Positions 1-11,278 of a DNA stretch of 64,000 nucleotides are shown here, piece after piece (the stretch's first letter is position 1; every line of letters begins with the position of its first letter). The stretch comes from Paguma larvata. Its lineage: Eukaryota; Chordata; Mammalia; Carnivora; Viverridae. Location: the NCBI GenBank assembly GCA_030068075.1, contig CM057831.1, positions 11,947,370 to 12,011,369 on the forward strand, given 5' to 3'. The notes under the pieces were generated by a model, which was given only the letters and a program-made list of their open reading frames with translations, was not told the origin of the DNA and did no database searches. The translations under genes and the position numbers were made by a program.

Positions 1-1349
1 TCCCACAGTCGGGGGCTAATTGCTACTGTCCAAACCCGGCGCCTCCGCCCCTTCATTTGGGGTCACAGAAACTGCCGATGTTTTCTTCTTCTTGGCTGAT
101 GCCCCCCCCCCAACCCCCAACTCCCCGACAGGGAGCTGGTTAATGATGGGCTGTGGGGCTGGCGCCGGAGCCTTGGGCGGGTGAGTGCAGTGCGTGGGAG
201 AGGAGGGGGCGCGGCAGCCTGGGAAAAGCCGGAGAAGGAGCCCAGGATCTTCCAGACGGGCTGGGCCAGCCCGATCCCCGCAGCATGAAAGCTGGGAAGC
301 CCCGGGGTTATGGTGACGGCGCTGGGGGCTGCTCTGGCAAGTCCTGTCTCTCTCTGAAACCTAGCAGGGCAGGTTGGGGGACAGGGATGAATCAGGGAGC
401 TGGGTTTTGCCTTCTCCCACTGGAGCAAGTGGCCGGGGGCCACCTGGAGCTCTCCGGCGGGCCAGGTTCACATTGGCTGCCCCCTCCCCAAGGCCCAGGG
501 CAAGGCCAGGCCCGAGCAGCCCCTCCACCTGGACATTCCTGGAGCAGACGGCCCCTCTGGGCTCTGCCCCTCTCCATCGCTAGCCTTCAGGTCCCCTCTG
601 TACCCCTCACCCCGTACCCTGCCACAGTTCCTCCGGCCAGGTGGTAGGGAGGAAGCGTCGGTACTGAGATCGGGAGAGGAAGTCTCTGGTCCCCACTACT
701 TGGTCACATTTTTCTACATGGCTTTAGGTAGGGCAGGCAGTTCCCCTCCCTGGCCTCAGTGTCCCTTTCTGTAAAATGAGAGTGTTGGGAGCCCATGAGC
801 CCAGAAGACTATACTTGGGCCATAACCTGTCTGGCTCCCTCTCTGCCCTTGCTCTGCACCTTCCCTGGATCAGACTCTGGACTTTTTCTACCAAGTGGCT
901 GCTCCACCTCTGTATACTGCCCAGCTCCTCCAGGAAGGCCTCCCAGATTGACTGGAATGCCAGGCAAATCCAGGCCACATGTACGGGGCTCTTCCGCATC
1001 CCCGCAAGCACCGTGTGAATTCGTCTTTGTTCTCCATCCCCACTGGCCCCAATCCAGACTCCCCCCTGAGCCCCCTCCCGCCAGCGCAGCCCCTTCCCCG
1101 CCCCCCACCTCCAGCAGAGTCTCACTTCCTTATTTTCTCAACATCCCTGGGCCACGACTCTAGCCCAGTTAAGTAAATCTCGAACCTTTCCCTTTGCCAC
1201 TCAGCACCCACCATCCCGTTCCTCCTGCCTCGTCTCCTCCTTCCTCCCAAGCCCTGCCCCTGGCGCAGGCCACAGTCGCCGCTTACCCGGTCCACTGTAG
1301 CATGACGTCAGGTCTACGTACGTGCCTCCAGGCTCTCCCCTAACCCACT
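1..1349. other. Intronic DNA with weak old-repeat traces
   Basis: There is no gene signal. A short MIR-type 3' segment (about 745-800, 'cctcagtgtccctttctgtaaaatgag'-like) and a possible L2-like stretch (about 850-1040) are the only recognisable items; both are weak. A C9 run lies near 103-111. Confidence 0.4.
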
Positions 1350-1362
1350 GGCCACTTTTACC

Positions 1363-1567
1363 AGTTTTAATGTTTTTACTTATTTTTGTGAGAGCTCGAG
1401 CAGGGGAGGGGCAGAGAGAGAGACAGAGAGAATCCCAAGCAGGCTCTGTGTTGCCAGCATGGAGCCCGATGTGGGGCTTGAACCCACAAACCGTGAGATC
1501 ATGACCTGAGCAGAAACCAAGAAAGAGTTGGATGCTTAACCGACGGAGCCACCCAGGTGCCCCCACG
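1363..1567 (-). mobile_element. Carnivoran tRNA-derived SINE (SINEC, felid type), minus strand
   Basis: Reading the minus strand, the element starts with the tRNA-like head (GGGCACCTGGGTGGCTCCGTCGG), continues through the B-box region and ends in an A-rich tail seen as T-rich sequence near 1363. It is flanked by a 9-bp direct repeat, GGCCACTTT, at 1350-1358 and 1568-1576. It is the only young SINE in the left 42 kb. Confidence 0.92.
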
Positions 1568-1576
1568 GGCCACTTT

Positions 1577-2984
1577 CTAAAACTGAGATCATTTTCTATT
1601 TAAAATCTTTCCACGGTTTCCTGCAGCCCCCGGGATCAGACCCAGAGCCCCGCATCTTGGGCATCGGAGCCGGCAGCCACCCCCTTTCCCTGCTGTCTCT
1701 CTCCTGCCACATGGAGCGGTACCATCCGTCCCCTGTCCCGTTACTACCCCCCTGCCCCGCGAAAAACGCATACCCCTTTCCCTGCCCCAGTCCTCTTCAC
1801 TCGTCCCGAACGAGCTGGGCACACCCCCTGTGCCGAGTGAGGGAGTCCAGCAGCCCAAGGACCCCAGTACCCCCGCACGCATCCGTCACAGCTTCTCCCC
1901 TGCTGAGGGCAGGGGCCGGGGCTTCTGTAGGGGAAGGGGACCCCCCCCCCCCCCCACCGAACGGTTGGTGCAGGGGTACAAGCCAGAGGCTGCAGGCCAG
2001 GCTCGGCAGGTAGGGCGGCGGGACAGAGCTGGAAGGCAAGGCCTCCCGTCTGCGCCGAGGGCGAGCAGGTCAGGGCCGGAATCTTCCCCCTGACTGAAGC
2101 GGGGAGGCCGCGCCCCAGAAGGTGGAGGTCCGCCTGACCCCTCGCCTCCCCACGACACCGCGTCCTCTGCTTGCTTTCCAGTTGCTGTTTCTTGGTTCCT
2201 TCCCTCTCTCCTCTGTCCCAGTTCCTGGCACCCAGCCCCGCTCCTTCCTCACTCTAGACCAGAGGTGAAAAATATGCTTCTCACCCGAGCAAGCTGCAGC
2301 CGGAGGCCCTGCTCCCAAGGTCTTAGCCCTGCGAAGCCTACACATCCCCCCCACCCGCCCCAACCAAGTGCCATTCCCCTCCCAGCGCGGTGGAGGTTTT
2401 TCCTGGCCTGGCCTTTTGAGGCCTCTAAGGCCTGGCTCTAAGACTGGGGTTTCCACGGGTCCCATCTCTGCAGCCCACGCCAACCCTGTCCACCCTGCCT
2501 GCGTAGACGACACGTCTCACAGCAGACGCCCACGGCAGCCAGGGCTCCCCTCAGCAAGGGTGCGTCTTTAATGCCCTATTTTGGGGAGCGTGGGCAGCAG
2601 CCTCTTCACAAGGCTAGTGTGGGGGTGGGAGAGGGGGCTGCCTGAAAACAGAGCGAGAATTCCCTAGGCCTCCCCAGGAGAACCCCTCAAAAGCTCAGTC
2701 TCAACATATGCGCTGTCTCAGTCCTGTGCTCATGTTCACCACCTGCTCCGACGTGGAAGTCTCTAGAGCTGCCTCTTGCCTGAAGGGACCTGTCGGACCA
2801 CCCCAGTGCCCAGCTCTGCCCACGCCCTGCCCAGCTCCAGGCAGCGGTCTGCACCCGAGGCTGGGGCTGGGCCGGTGCGGGGAGGGGAGGGACGGCCTGC
2901 CGGCTTCTGCAGGGAGGCTGGGAGACTGGCAGGGAAGGGGTTAAGAGGACTCTGCCGGGGGTGTAGAAGAAAGTAAGTCATCCA
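1577..2984. other. GC-rich intronic DNA, nothing assigned
   Basis: No repeat family or gene is recognised. A C15 homopolymer lies at 1941-1955. Open frames here are short and compositionally driven. Confidence 0.4.
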
Positions 2985-2987
2985 GGA

Positions 2988-3221
2988 GCACTGACCTGGA
3001 GTTCAGATGGGCCCGGGCTCGTACGTGCCACTTGCTGCGTGGGTGACCGAGCAAGCATCAACCTCTCTGTGCCTCAGTTTTCTCTTGTAAGCAATGGGAA
3101 CGATTAATAGCGCCGTCGCCTAGGGCTGATGTGACCATTAAGTGAGATAGTACATATATGTCCTTCGCGCCACACTTGGCACGTAGTTATGCCACAGAAG
3201 GGGCCGCGTTACTGTTATTAC
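2988..3221 (+). repeat. MIR SINE, near full length
   Basis: The order of MIR blocks is clear: tRNA-like 5' part, then 'cctctctgtgcctcagttttct', then 'attaagtgagatagtacatatatg', ending near 'gttactgttatta'. Diverged, as usual for this ancient mammalian family. Confidence 0.8.
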
Positions 3222-3232
3222 GGTCTCGGGGA

Positions 3233-3318
3233 GAGAAGCTGCCTAGGAATCGGGTGAGCTGGCTTCCACTCCGGCCCTGCTAACTGCCGTGTGGTCTTGC
3301 GCAAGTCCTTGCTCAGGG
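3233..3318 (+). repeat. MIR fragment (5' half)
   Basis: The block with 'ccggccctgctaactgccgtgtggtcttgcgcaagtcc' aligns by eye with the MIR 5' half. It directly follows another MIR and is cut short just before a MER5A copy. Confidence 0.6.
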
Positions 3319-3336
3319 AAGGCCACCAGCCCAGGG

Positions 3337-3520
3337 CAGAGGTCCTCGACCCCGCCACTGTTGACATTTGGGGCCTGATAATTCTTTGTCGCAGCGCTGA
3401 CCCGCGCGCTGCGGGGTGTTTCGCGCCGCCGCTGGCCTCTGCCCACCCTTCCTCCGTGGTGACAACCGAAGATATCTCTAGCAGTTGCCAAGTGTTCCCT
3501 GCGGGGCAAAATGACTGGCC
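3337..3520 (-). mobile_element. MER5A (hAT-Charlie nonautonomous DNA transposon)
   Basis: It contains 'cactgttgacatttggggcctgataattctttgt' and 'gacaaccgaagatatctctagcagttgccaagtg', matching MER5A in reverse. A second copy in the opposite orientation lies at 24028-24244, which supports the call from within the window. Confidence 0.85.
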
Positions 3521-4014
3521 CAGAGGAGAGGGCATGGAGCTCACGCAGGGGCGAGGGACGTGCAGGGCAGAGCCGCGCAAGCAGAGCCCGTGTGCAAGCC
3601 AGTGCAGGAGGGTAGGGGCAGGTGGGCTCTCTGGAGGGGAAGTATCCTGGGGCCTGGGGCGGGTCAGAGCAGGGGAGCAGGCCTTCCAGTGTGGAGAGCC
3701 TGCTGTCAGCTCTATAGGAGGAGGGGCGTGTTCGGGGAACACAGGTGGGGAGGACCGGAGAGCCTGGGAGCCTGGAGCCGACTGCCCTGTGCTGTCGGAA
3801 CATGGGTTACGTAGTGGCCCGTTCTCAGAGGACAGAAGATCGGGAGAGACACAGACAGCGGAGGTGTGGCTGGAAGCCTTGGCTAGGGAGGCAGGGAGGC
3901 TGCAGAGACCAGGGCGTGTGTTTCTGAGAGCAGAAACGAGGTCAGGCGGCGTCTTCCTCCGGCTGGTAAACCGCTATCATTTCGGAAGGTTTGCACCTCA
4001 TTTGGTTCCTGCTT

Positions 4015-4125
4015 AAGTGAAATCCACAACATGTGTTCCCGGCATTAGTGGCGTGTTTGTGCTTAATTAGTGGCAAATTCTTTCATATTAAAGTCATTAA
4101 GTTTTGCCGTTTGCTCTTCTCACCC
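4015..4125. promoter_or_regulatory. AT-rich candidate conserved element
   Basis: A sudden drop in GC contains CTTAATTAG, ATTAAAG and CATTAAG within about 100 bases, free of recognised repeats and inside very GC-rich surroundings. This is typical of homeodomain-bound enhancers but conservation cannot be seen here. Confidence 0.25.
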
Positions 4126-4708
4126 CGGGTCTGGCTCTCTTCTGTCTTTCCTTTTAATGCGGGCGGCCTGACTCCAGGTTGCTCAGTTTCTCGGCCTCGG
4201 GAGGCACACATGCGCATGCGCACACCCCTCCCTCCCCTCCCTCCTCCCCCCACTGGGCATTCGGACACTACAGCATCAGCCCTTGTGCCCGTCCCACCCT
4301 GGGCTGGCATTTGGGACTCCCAGCACCTCTGCTGCCATGCCAGGCTCCTCCATGTGGGCCGACAGCTCTGCCTCCTGCCCCTGGGAGCTCCTCCTAGGGC
4401 TGGACCGGCAGGGGCCATCCAGACTTCTGGGTATGGGTCAGGGCACTGCTGCTGGCAGGGGGGGAGGGAAATGAGCCCACCCCCACAGAAAGGCCTCGGT
4501 CTCAGGGGTCCCTAGTGCTGAAATGCGGGACCTCTGCCAAGATGCCTTGTGGCCGCCACATGGAGGTGATGCCATTAGGGCCCCAGACAACCTCCTCTCC
4601 ACCTGCTTCTGAGACAGCCCTAAGAAGAGGGTGCCTGCTGCGGGTCCCAAACCCATTTCACTTCTGCGCAGGACTCACTGGTCTGGACAGTGGCCTTGCA
4701 CTGCAGCC

Positions 4709-4762
4709 CGAGGGTTAGGTTAGACGGAACATTCTCGAGGGTTAGGTTAGACGGAACATCCC
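4709..4762. repeat. 27-bp tandem duplication with TTAGG-like core
   Basis: Two copies of a 27-bp unit (4709-4735 and 4736-4762) share CGAGGGTTAGGTTAGACGGA and following bases, differing only in the last few positions. Confidence 0.85.
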
Positions 4763-5674
4763 CAGGTGGGGTGGGAAGGGCCCGGTCTTCTGCGGAACCC
4801 CTTCACTGTACAGATGATACGAGAACTGAAGCAGGCCCGACCTTAGCTCCTGGGGCTGGAGGTGGGCTGGGGGGAGGCAAACCCTTCATGCTCAGGCTCC
4901 CTTGGTTGCTGGCAGAACCCAAACCCTGCAGAGAGAAGGAACTTCTGGGTCTCAGAAATCCAGGCGACGTCTGGGCGGCCCCCCCAGTGGGGTCTGGGGC
5001 AGACTGGATCACAGCAGAGGTGAGCGGAACTTCGGGTAAAGGGAAGGGGGTGTCTTTCAATGGCCCCTTCGGGCACATTCACAACCTGCCGCTTTTTCAC
5101 ACCCCTACACTCAGCCTGCTCCGGCTCAGCTGCCACCTCGATTCCAATTCTCTCCCCATTCCAAGGCTCGAGTGAAAACGGACATTTCTCTGCCACGTAT
5201 AAGCCACGGGTGCCGAATCCCTCGAACCCTTCCAGCCTCTCTGATAACACCAGCTTTAGCTGTAGTGTCCCCCAGCTCACTGTACCCACTCGGTGTTAAC
5301 CCCGAGAAGCATCCTCCCCAACCACAGTGTAAACCCCAATGCCAGCCCCAGGCCAATCCCAAAGTCAACACCAAATGAGACCATAAGACCTGGGTTATCA
5401 CCCTACCCCTGGTGTTAACCTCTTACTGGTTTCGACCACAGCAAGAAGTGGAATGCGACCTGTGGCCACCATTCAAACCCTAATCTCGACTCGCCCTAGG
5501 TCTGAACTCAGCCTCAGCTTGGGGGCGCCCCAGGAGGAAGGAAGTCTGGCTCACAGTTTCTTTTTCTTCTCTATCTGACAGTCCTCCTTTTCGAATAGCC
5601 AGAGGAAGTGGGCTCTTCAAAGGGTCCTGACGTCACGTTGAAGGGAGAGGCTGGCTGAGGTTGAAGGCCTCCTC

Positions 5675-5697
5675 TGTGTGTGTGTGTGTGGGGGGGG
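5675..5697. repeat. (TG)8 followed by G7
   Basis: Simple dinucleotide repeat grading into a G run. Confidence 0.95.
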
Positions 5698-6006
5698 CTG
5701 TTTGACGGGGGGCACTGGGCTTCCCACGCCATCTTGCTCTCCCGCCATGCCACCTGTGGCAGGGCCTTGTAGACACAGGCGGTCCCTGGAAAAAGCCTGC
5801 CCTGGACCGTCCCTTTCCCCAGCGCCCGGGAGGCTGAAAGGGGTGGTGGGCGGGCACACACTTTCTAGTTTGTCCTGATAATTTCCTCTTCAACTCTTAC
5901 TAGCAGTAGGATCCCCAGTCTAGCCCCGCAGCCCAGCCTTCTCCCCTATAAACTAGGCCCAAAGCAAGGACACCTTGTTTGGCTGAGGAAGGAGGGAGGG
6001 CATCTG

Positions 6007-6014
6007 TATAAAAG
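6007..6014 (+). promoter_or_regulatory. TATA-like octamer TATAAAAG (no gene attached)
   Basis: TATAAAAG is a good TATA match in GC-rich DNA, with a second TATAAA at about 5947-5952. No recognisable exon or start follows. It may be chance. Confidence 0.15.
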
Positions 6015-6668
6015 GACTTCCTTGGTCCTGGGGTCTTGGGAGACGCCGCCTGCCTGGCCTCACCGTGCTCCCGGCCTCAGGCTGTCACCCTGCCTCCTTT
6101 GTCAGCACTGAAATCATCACCCTGGCAAAATGCTGAGGGGAGCGGGTCCCTACTGTTGCCATGGCCTGTCCTCTTCCTGCCCCCACGGGGCAGGGCTACA
6201 GGGGATGAGGGGACCCATGAGGCAGGAGGTGAAAACCCCCAGACCCAGCCATTCCCCCCTGTCCACCCCCCCCCCCCGTCACTGGGAGTGTCAGAGTTTT
6301 TAATGGGGGAGGTGTCTCGCCCATACTCTTCCCCTGTTTCTCCCTGCCATCCCTTTGCCCAACGTGAATCTATCAGGAGCCGCGCCCAGTCCTGCTTCCA
6401 GCTCAGACTTGTTGGGGTTTCAGGAGTCGCTGGGTAGGGGCCCGGCATGCCAGGACCTGTTTCCTGTCCTGCCTTGCAGAGAGAACGAGCACGTAGGCAG
6501 CGGGGCACGGCGCCCAGCTGGAGGGGCGCAGCCCAGCCTCCTGGCCACCCGCTTCCCCTCGCTCCCCTCCTTCCCTCCCTCTCCTGTCCATTCTCCTGCC
6601 CTCTTTGCCCAGCCCGCCACACTGCTCAGAACGGCCCCCCGGAAGCCCAGGGGTGGCTGGTGGCAGAG

Positions 6669-6692
6669 GTGTGTGTGTGTGTGGGGGGGGGG
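6669..6692. repeat. (GT)7 followed by G10
   Basis: Simple dinucleotide repeat grading into a G run, similar to the one at 5675. Confidence 0.95.
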
Positions 6693-6857
6693 TGGTTCAC
6701 ATTCTGCCGTGCCTGCCACCTTCGGCTGCCCCGAGATTGGGTCTGGGTGCTCGGCGGCACAAGCCGGGGTCTCACGTGCCCCCCTCCCTCCCCAGAAGAG
6801 AAAGTACAGAAGGATGACGTTCCCTGCCAGGCCCGTGCCAATGATGGCAAGGACGGT

Positions 6858-7094
6858 TAACACGTGCGTAACTTATCTGTGCCAGGCCCAGGCCTGAGTG
6901 TTTACTAATATTAACTCGCTTAATCCTTGTAACGACTCCGGAGCTGGAGAGCCTTGTTGTCTCCATTTCTGAGATGAGGAAATGAGAGGTCAAGGAACCT
7001 GCCTCAGGTCACACTGTCTATGAAGCGGATTCAAGCAGCCTCCACGAGGCTCCATTCGGGGAGAGACTACGCTCTTCACCACTACACGGGCTGC
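6858..7094 (-). repeat. MIR SINE, near full length
   Basis: Reverse MIR blocks appear in order: 'gtgccaggccc', 'taactcgcttaatccttgtaacgactcc', 'gagatgaggaaatgagaggtcaagg' and the terminal 'ccactacacgggctgcc'. Confidence 0.8.
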
Positions 7095-7569
7095 CCTTGA
7101 CCTTCCTTTCTTCCCTTCCTGGGGAGACGAGTGGCCGACACACACCTACCAAGCCCCAGAATCACGGGTTAGGGTGGGACTTCACACGTAGGACCCTCGC
7201 CTACTGGCGGCCAAGGTGATGGGGCTGGACTGGGTTCTTCGTTGGGAGGGCCGGCGGCACCCCTGTATTCCCACCCGTCAGGACTATAGGGGTGGCTGGG
7301 ACCAGGGCATTCCTAGCCAACGGGATGTTCCTGGGCGCCTGAAACACATAAAACCTTCGTTCTTCCCTTGTTCCCTTCTCCTGCCAGCCCAGGAGTTACA
7401 AACCTTGACCCCTAGTCTAAACTCTGCCAATCTCTGGCTAAGGTTCTTCCTCCTCCCGTTCCTGGGATTCTCCACCTGGGAGATGCAGGTGTGACATCCT
7501 CCCTCATTGCCTCTGGGGCCTTGGGGCCAGCAGGTACGGACGGCGAAGTTCCGGAAATGCGAACGACGG

Positions 7570-7672
7570 CCACCTATGATGTATCAGGCGGTTACACAGA
7601 TCATCTCACTTGGTCTTTGCAGCCAGCCTACGAACGGAGTCCCCTCAGCCCCAGGGCCGAGGAAAAGAGTCA
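7570..7672 (-). repeat. MIR fragment (weak)
   Basis: 'tcatctcacttggtctttgcagccagcc' and following bases resemble the reverse MIR middle; strongly diverged. Confidence 0.35.
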
Positions 7673-7984
7673 CTGCCAACTTCCGTCCTTTCCCCAAACC
7701 CCAGAAATGTGAGGTTCTGCTATTCTTCTTCTCATTTTTCTTCGCTGCCCCCCTCCCCCCCAAGCCCAACCCCACCTACTCTGGGTAATTAGCTACCCTG
7801 AAGCCCAGGAAGTGGGCAGCAAGCAGGTGCTCAGGAAAAATCGGCAGAGCCTCTTCACACCCCTCCCTGAGCGGGGGACTGGAGGGGGCACTCTGGGGGC
7901 CCACTCGGTGCCCAAGGTGAGCACAGAGCTCGGACAGAGAGAGCTCCCAGCCAGCGCCACTGGCGGGCTTCCCACCAGAGGCTG

Positions 7985-8255
7985 CCGGGATAGCATGTCA
8001 AATTAGCTTAATGAGCGAGGCCCCAGCTTTAATTGGGGCCCTCTGCTTTGCCGTGCTGTCTCCTGCTTTCATTTTTAATGCTGGGAAAGGCTGGGTTTGC
8101 TTTCTCGCGCCTGTGCGTTTCCACCCTGGCTAATGGCTCCTCGCTCAGAACGGCCCCTACAATGCTAATTGGGTTTAATTACTGGGGTAATTAATGATTC
8201 TATTGGAAAACTGAAATGTTGTGGGTGAGTTTTGTGTATAAATAGACCAGAAAGT
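7985..8255. promoter_or_regulatory. AT-rich homeodomain-site cluster, candidate enhancer
   Basis: About 270 bases with at least six TAAT/ATTA cores, including TTTAATTACTGGGGTAATTAATG, TTTAATTGG and CTAATTGGG. It is repeat-free and far richer in A/T than its flanks. A TATAAATA string lies at 8236-8243. This is the best-looking enhancer candidate in intron 1 by eye. What binds it is unknown. Confidence 0.35.
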
Positions 8256-8440
8256 CAAAGGGACAGAGGACGCAGGGAGAGACTGGGGCCGAGAGGAGAT
8301 GCCAGGCGGAGAATCCTTCAGCTGGTGGTGGGTCCCTTAGACCATCTAGCCTCAGAGCTCCCCGCTTGGAGATGAGGAACCGGGGGTGCACAGAAGAGCA
8401 ATGCAACCGAGGTTGCCAAGGAGTTGGCGGGGACGGAGGC

Positions 8441-8450
8441 AGGGGGCGCT
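8441..8450 (+). promoter_or_regulatory. Partial CTCF-like core (AGGGGGCGCT)
   Basis: AGGGGGCGCT matches the inner CTCF core, but the upstream CCAC half is missing, so the site is doubtful. Confidence 0.15.
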
Positions 8451-9319
8451 GGCGGAGCCGGGCCCCCGGAAGAACAGGGGTGGGAACATGCGACTCTAGC
8501 CTTCGGTGGTTCAATAATGTGATAATGGACGTGAGGGCACCTGGGGAACAGCTATCAGCCAGACACCAGCCCAGAGAAACATACCGTGGTTGTATCTCAT
8601 TGCGGTTACAAAGGCCCTGCCTCTGGGTCAGCAGATAAGCAAATAGCTTGTCAGGCCAGGAGGCAGCAGCCAGGTGTCGAAAGGAACGGTGGTAGGCGGG
8701 TAGTGGAAGGCCCTGGAAGGCCACCGCCCCTACACCCTGTCTAGCTGTTCATCTTTCTCCTCTCTGGTCCTTCGGGAAAGCACTGGATGGGGCGTCTCTT
8801 GAGGTATCTCCTGTATCTTTCCTGCTTGGCTCATTCCCACGAGCCTGATCCGGAAGGGCTGGGGAGGAGGGACGGATGGAGAAGACACCTGCCCCTTGAA
8901 CTTCACGGGGGCCTGTAGGTTTGGCACCTTTCTGGGGAGGGAGGGGACTGGGGTCGGAACAGGAGATGAGAAGCGGGCGGGAGAAGACGGGATGCCTGGC
9001 CCCCACTGGAGGGTGAGCCCACATGTCCCCTGGAGGACGCAACCCCTGAATCCAAGTTGTCCGGCAGCCAACTGGGCACCTCGCCCTCCCCGTGCCCCAC
9101 TGAGCTCTTCTTCCAGCTCCTCCCTTTCCCCCTTCCCTCCCAGGGGCCCCCTACATCAGTCACCTCTTTACATCCCCTGGACCCCCTCCTCGGAGTTTCC
9201 GGAACACAGTCCCGCCCTCCGGATCCTTGCCTGGGATCCTACAGCTTGCCTGGGAGGTCAGGGTCCCACCTTTCCCCATCTGGAATCCGGGCACCAAGAG
9301 CACTAGAAGAAGCTAAACC

Positions 9320-9455
9320 TTTAATGAGCACTCACTACCTAAGTGGTGTCGGGAGGCACCGAGTCTCCTCTCATCCTCACGGAAGTCGTCCACGAGAGGC
9401 CTTACTGTTACAGCCCGGAAACGGAGACTCAGGCTAGCGAAGGGCCCATCCACGG
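9320..9455 (-). repeat. MIR fragment
   Basis: 'ttaatgagcactcactacct', 'ctctcatcctcacggaagtc' and 'cccggaaacggagactcagg' follow reverse MIR order. Confidence 0.6.
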
Positions 9456-10182
9456 CCGCACTGTTAAATGGGTCTGAATACAAGCCTGATCTTGTCACAC
9501 AAGTCCTAGCTCTCTGCTGCCCTGGGGGAGGGGGGAGGGGGGAGGGGAGCGTGTGTCGGGGGGTGCCTGAGGTGGAGCCAAGCTACTGATCAGCCTTCGC
9601 AATCTGTCCCTGCCTGCGTTCCCAGCTTCTCTCCTGTCCTTCCCACATCCCCACCCTCCACATGGGCCACCATGGAAAACTCGTACCCACACGGCCACCA
9701 GCTCTGTGCCCGGGGTTCCCACAAATCAGCTCTTGGGGGCGCAGTGCTGGGCTCTGCCAGAGACGGGTCATCTCTGCAGCCCCAGCATCGCCGCACAGAA
9801 TAGGACCCCAACCCGTGTTTGCTCCACAGCCTGAGCCAGGCTAGTCAAATCTCAGAGAGCACACTCGGGGGACGTGGGGCTCGGTTGACTTCTCGTCCCT
9901 GGGATTCTTTAATCAAGACTTCTTAGGAAGCTCACGATCAAAGGAGGAGCGGACTCCCCGGAGAAGGCCATGATTATTTGTGAAGAGGAAGGCTTCCCGG
10001 TCGGAGGAAGGCTGAGAGGCCCCACGTGCGGGAGAAGCCGCGGCTCCATTTCCCCCCGTGGGAGGTGGGGGGCCCCCTCCTCCGCTCCCCAGTCTGACCC
10101 GCCAGGGCCAAGTCCCATCGCTCTTCTCTTCTAGCCCCCTTTACCCCCCTGATCCTAGCTTCTGGAATGATTCAAGGAAGGG

Positions 10183-10290
10183 GCCGTCCATTTCACAGAT
10201 GTTGAAATGAGACCCAGAAGGGTGAGGTGACTTGAGGCTGTGGAGTCAATTAACTGAAAAGCCAAGGACAGAATCTGAGCCTCTTCCCCT
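10183..10290 (-). repeat. MIR fragment
   Basis: 'ccatttcacagatgttgaaatgagacccagaagggtgaggtgactt' is the reverse MIR core. Confidence 0.6.
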
Positions 10291-11241
10291 TCTTGTACTT
10301 TCCTGGTCCCAAAGGGATGAGGAAGGCAGGAGGAATGGCCCCTGGCCGAGTGAGGGCTTCTGGGTAGCAGTCTTGGGAGGGCAGGCTGGCCTAGGTGAAG
10401 GTGATATGGGCGCTCCCCCCGCCACCCTCCGCCGCCACTCCACTGGGCCTCAGCAGCCCCCGCTGGGTGCAATCAGGAGGTGCTCTGGAGTTCACCCCAG
10501 CCTGCTCCCTCGAGGAGGGGGTGGAGGGACGGAAGCCTAAAGAAGCAGGTCAAAGCAAATCCTCCCCACGGGCCCCACCCCCACTGAGGGCGGGCAGAGC
10601 CGGAGCCTGCAGGACCAGAACCCAGGCGCCCTGTCCCGACACGTCCCAGGGAACGGCTTGACTGGGAAGTGAGGGAGTGAATCAAGGGGTTGGGGGGGGG
10701 GGTGCGGAGAAAGCGAGGGGGAAGGACAGAGAGGGGCAGGCAGGGGACTGGGTGGTCTGTCCCACCTCAGGGGACACAGGGATCAGGGCTGGCAGGAGGT
10801 AGGGAAAGGGTAGGCTCCCAGGGTGAGGGAATGAAGCAGTGTTGGCTCAGCGGGTCTTTGGCCCAAGGCCCCCCGGCCTCCCTGGTCGCAGGCTCAGACA
10901 GGTCCGGAAGGCAGGGCTGCGGGCTGCAGATAGGGGCGCGGTGGGAAGCAGTATCTAGTCTCATTGTCTGGGGAAGAACCAGGACAATGAGCTACAATCA
11001 ACCTCAGGCTGGCAGAGGTGGGGCAGGGGGAGCTGCCTTATCTCCCATCTCCCTCCCTGCCTCGGACCAGGGATTCGGCTCTGGGGGCGGGGGGCAGCGG
11101 GCAGAGGCCACCGGCCCTTGGCGCCCACAGTGGATGCGGGAGGTGGGGAGGTGGGAAGGTGTGGGGGGGAATTAGGGCGGGGAGACACTTTGAACCCAAG
11201 AAAGACCGGTGGGAACTGGTTTTTGACTCAAGGCAGAGAAA

Positions 11242-11278
11242 GGGGGCGGCGGGGGGGGGGGGGGCGGCGGGGGCGGGG
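11242..11278. repeat. G-rich mirror-like tract
   Basis: A G14-class run is flanked on both sides by GGCGGC and GGGGGCGG blocks. It is followed within 20 bases by a T-rich tract (about 11296-11317). Confidence 0.85.

Larger units (their letters stand above)
3521..6857. other. Intronic DNA, mostly unassigned
   Basis: It holds an AT-rich candidate element (4015-4125), a two-copy 27-bp tandem repeat (4709-4762), a C/A-rich degenerate stretch (about 5285-5385), a (TG)8-G tract (5675-5697), a TATA-like octamer (6007-6014) and a GT-G tract (6669-6692). No exon is supported. Confidence 0.4.

Noticed and set aside
3291..4016. 241-codon plus-strand open frame
   Set aside because: It starts in a MIR and passes through MER5A; not a gene.
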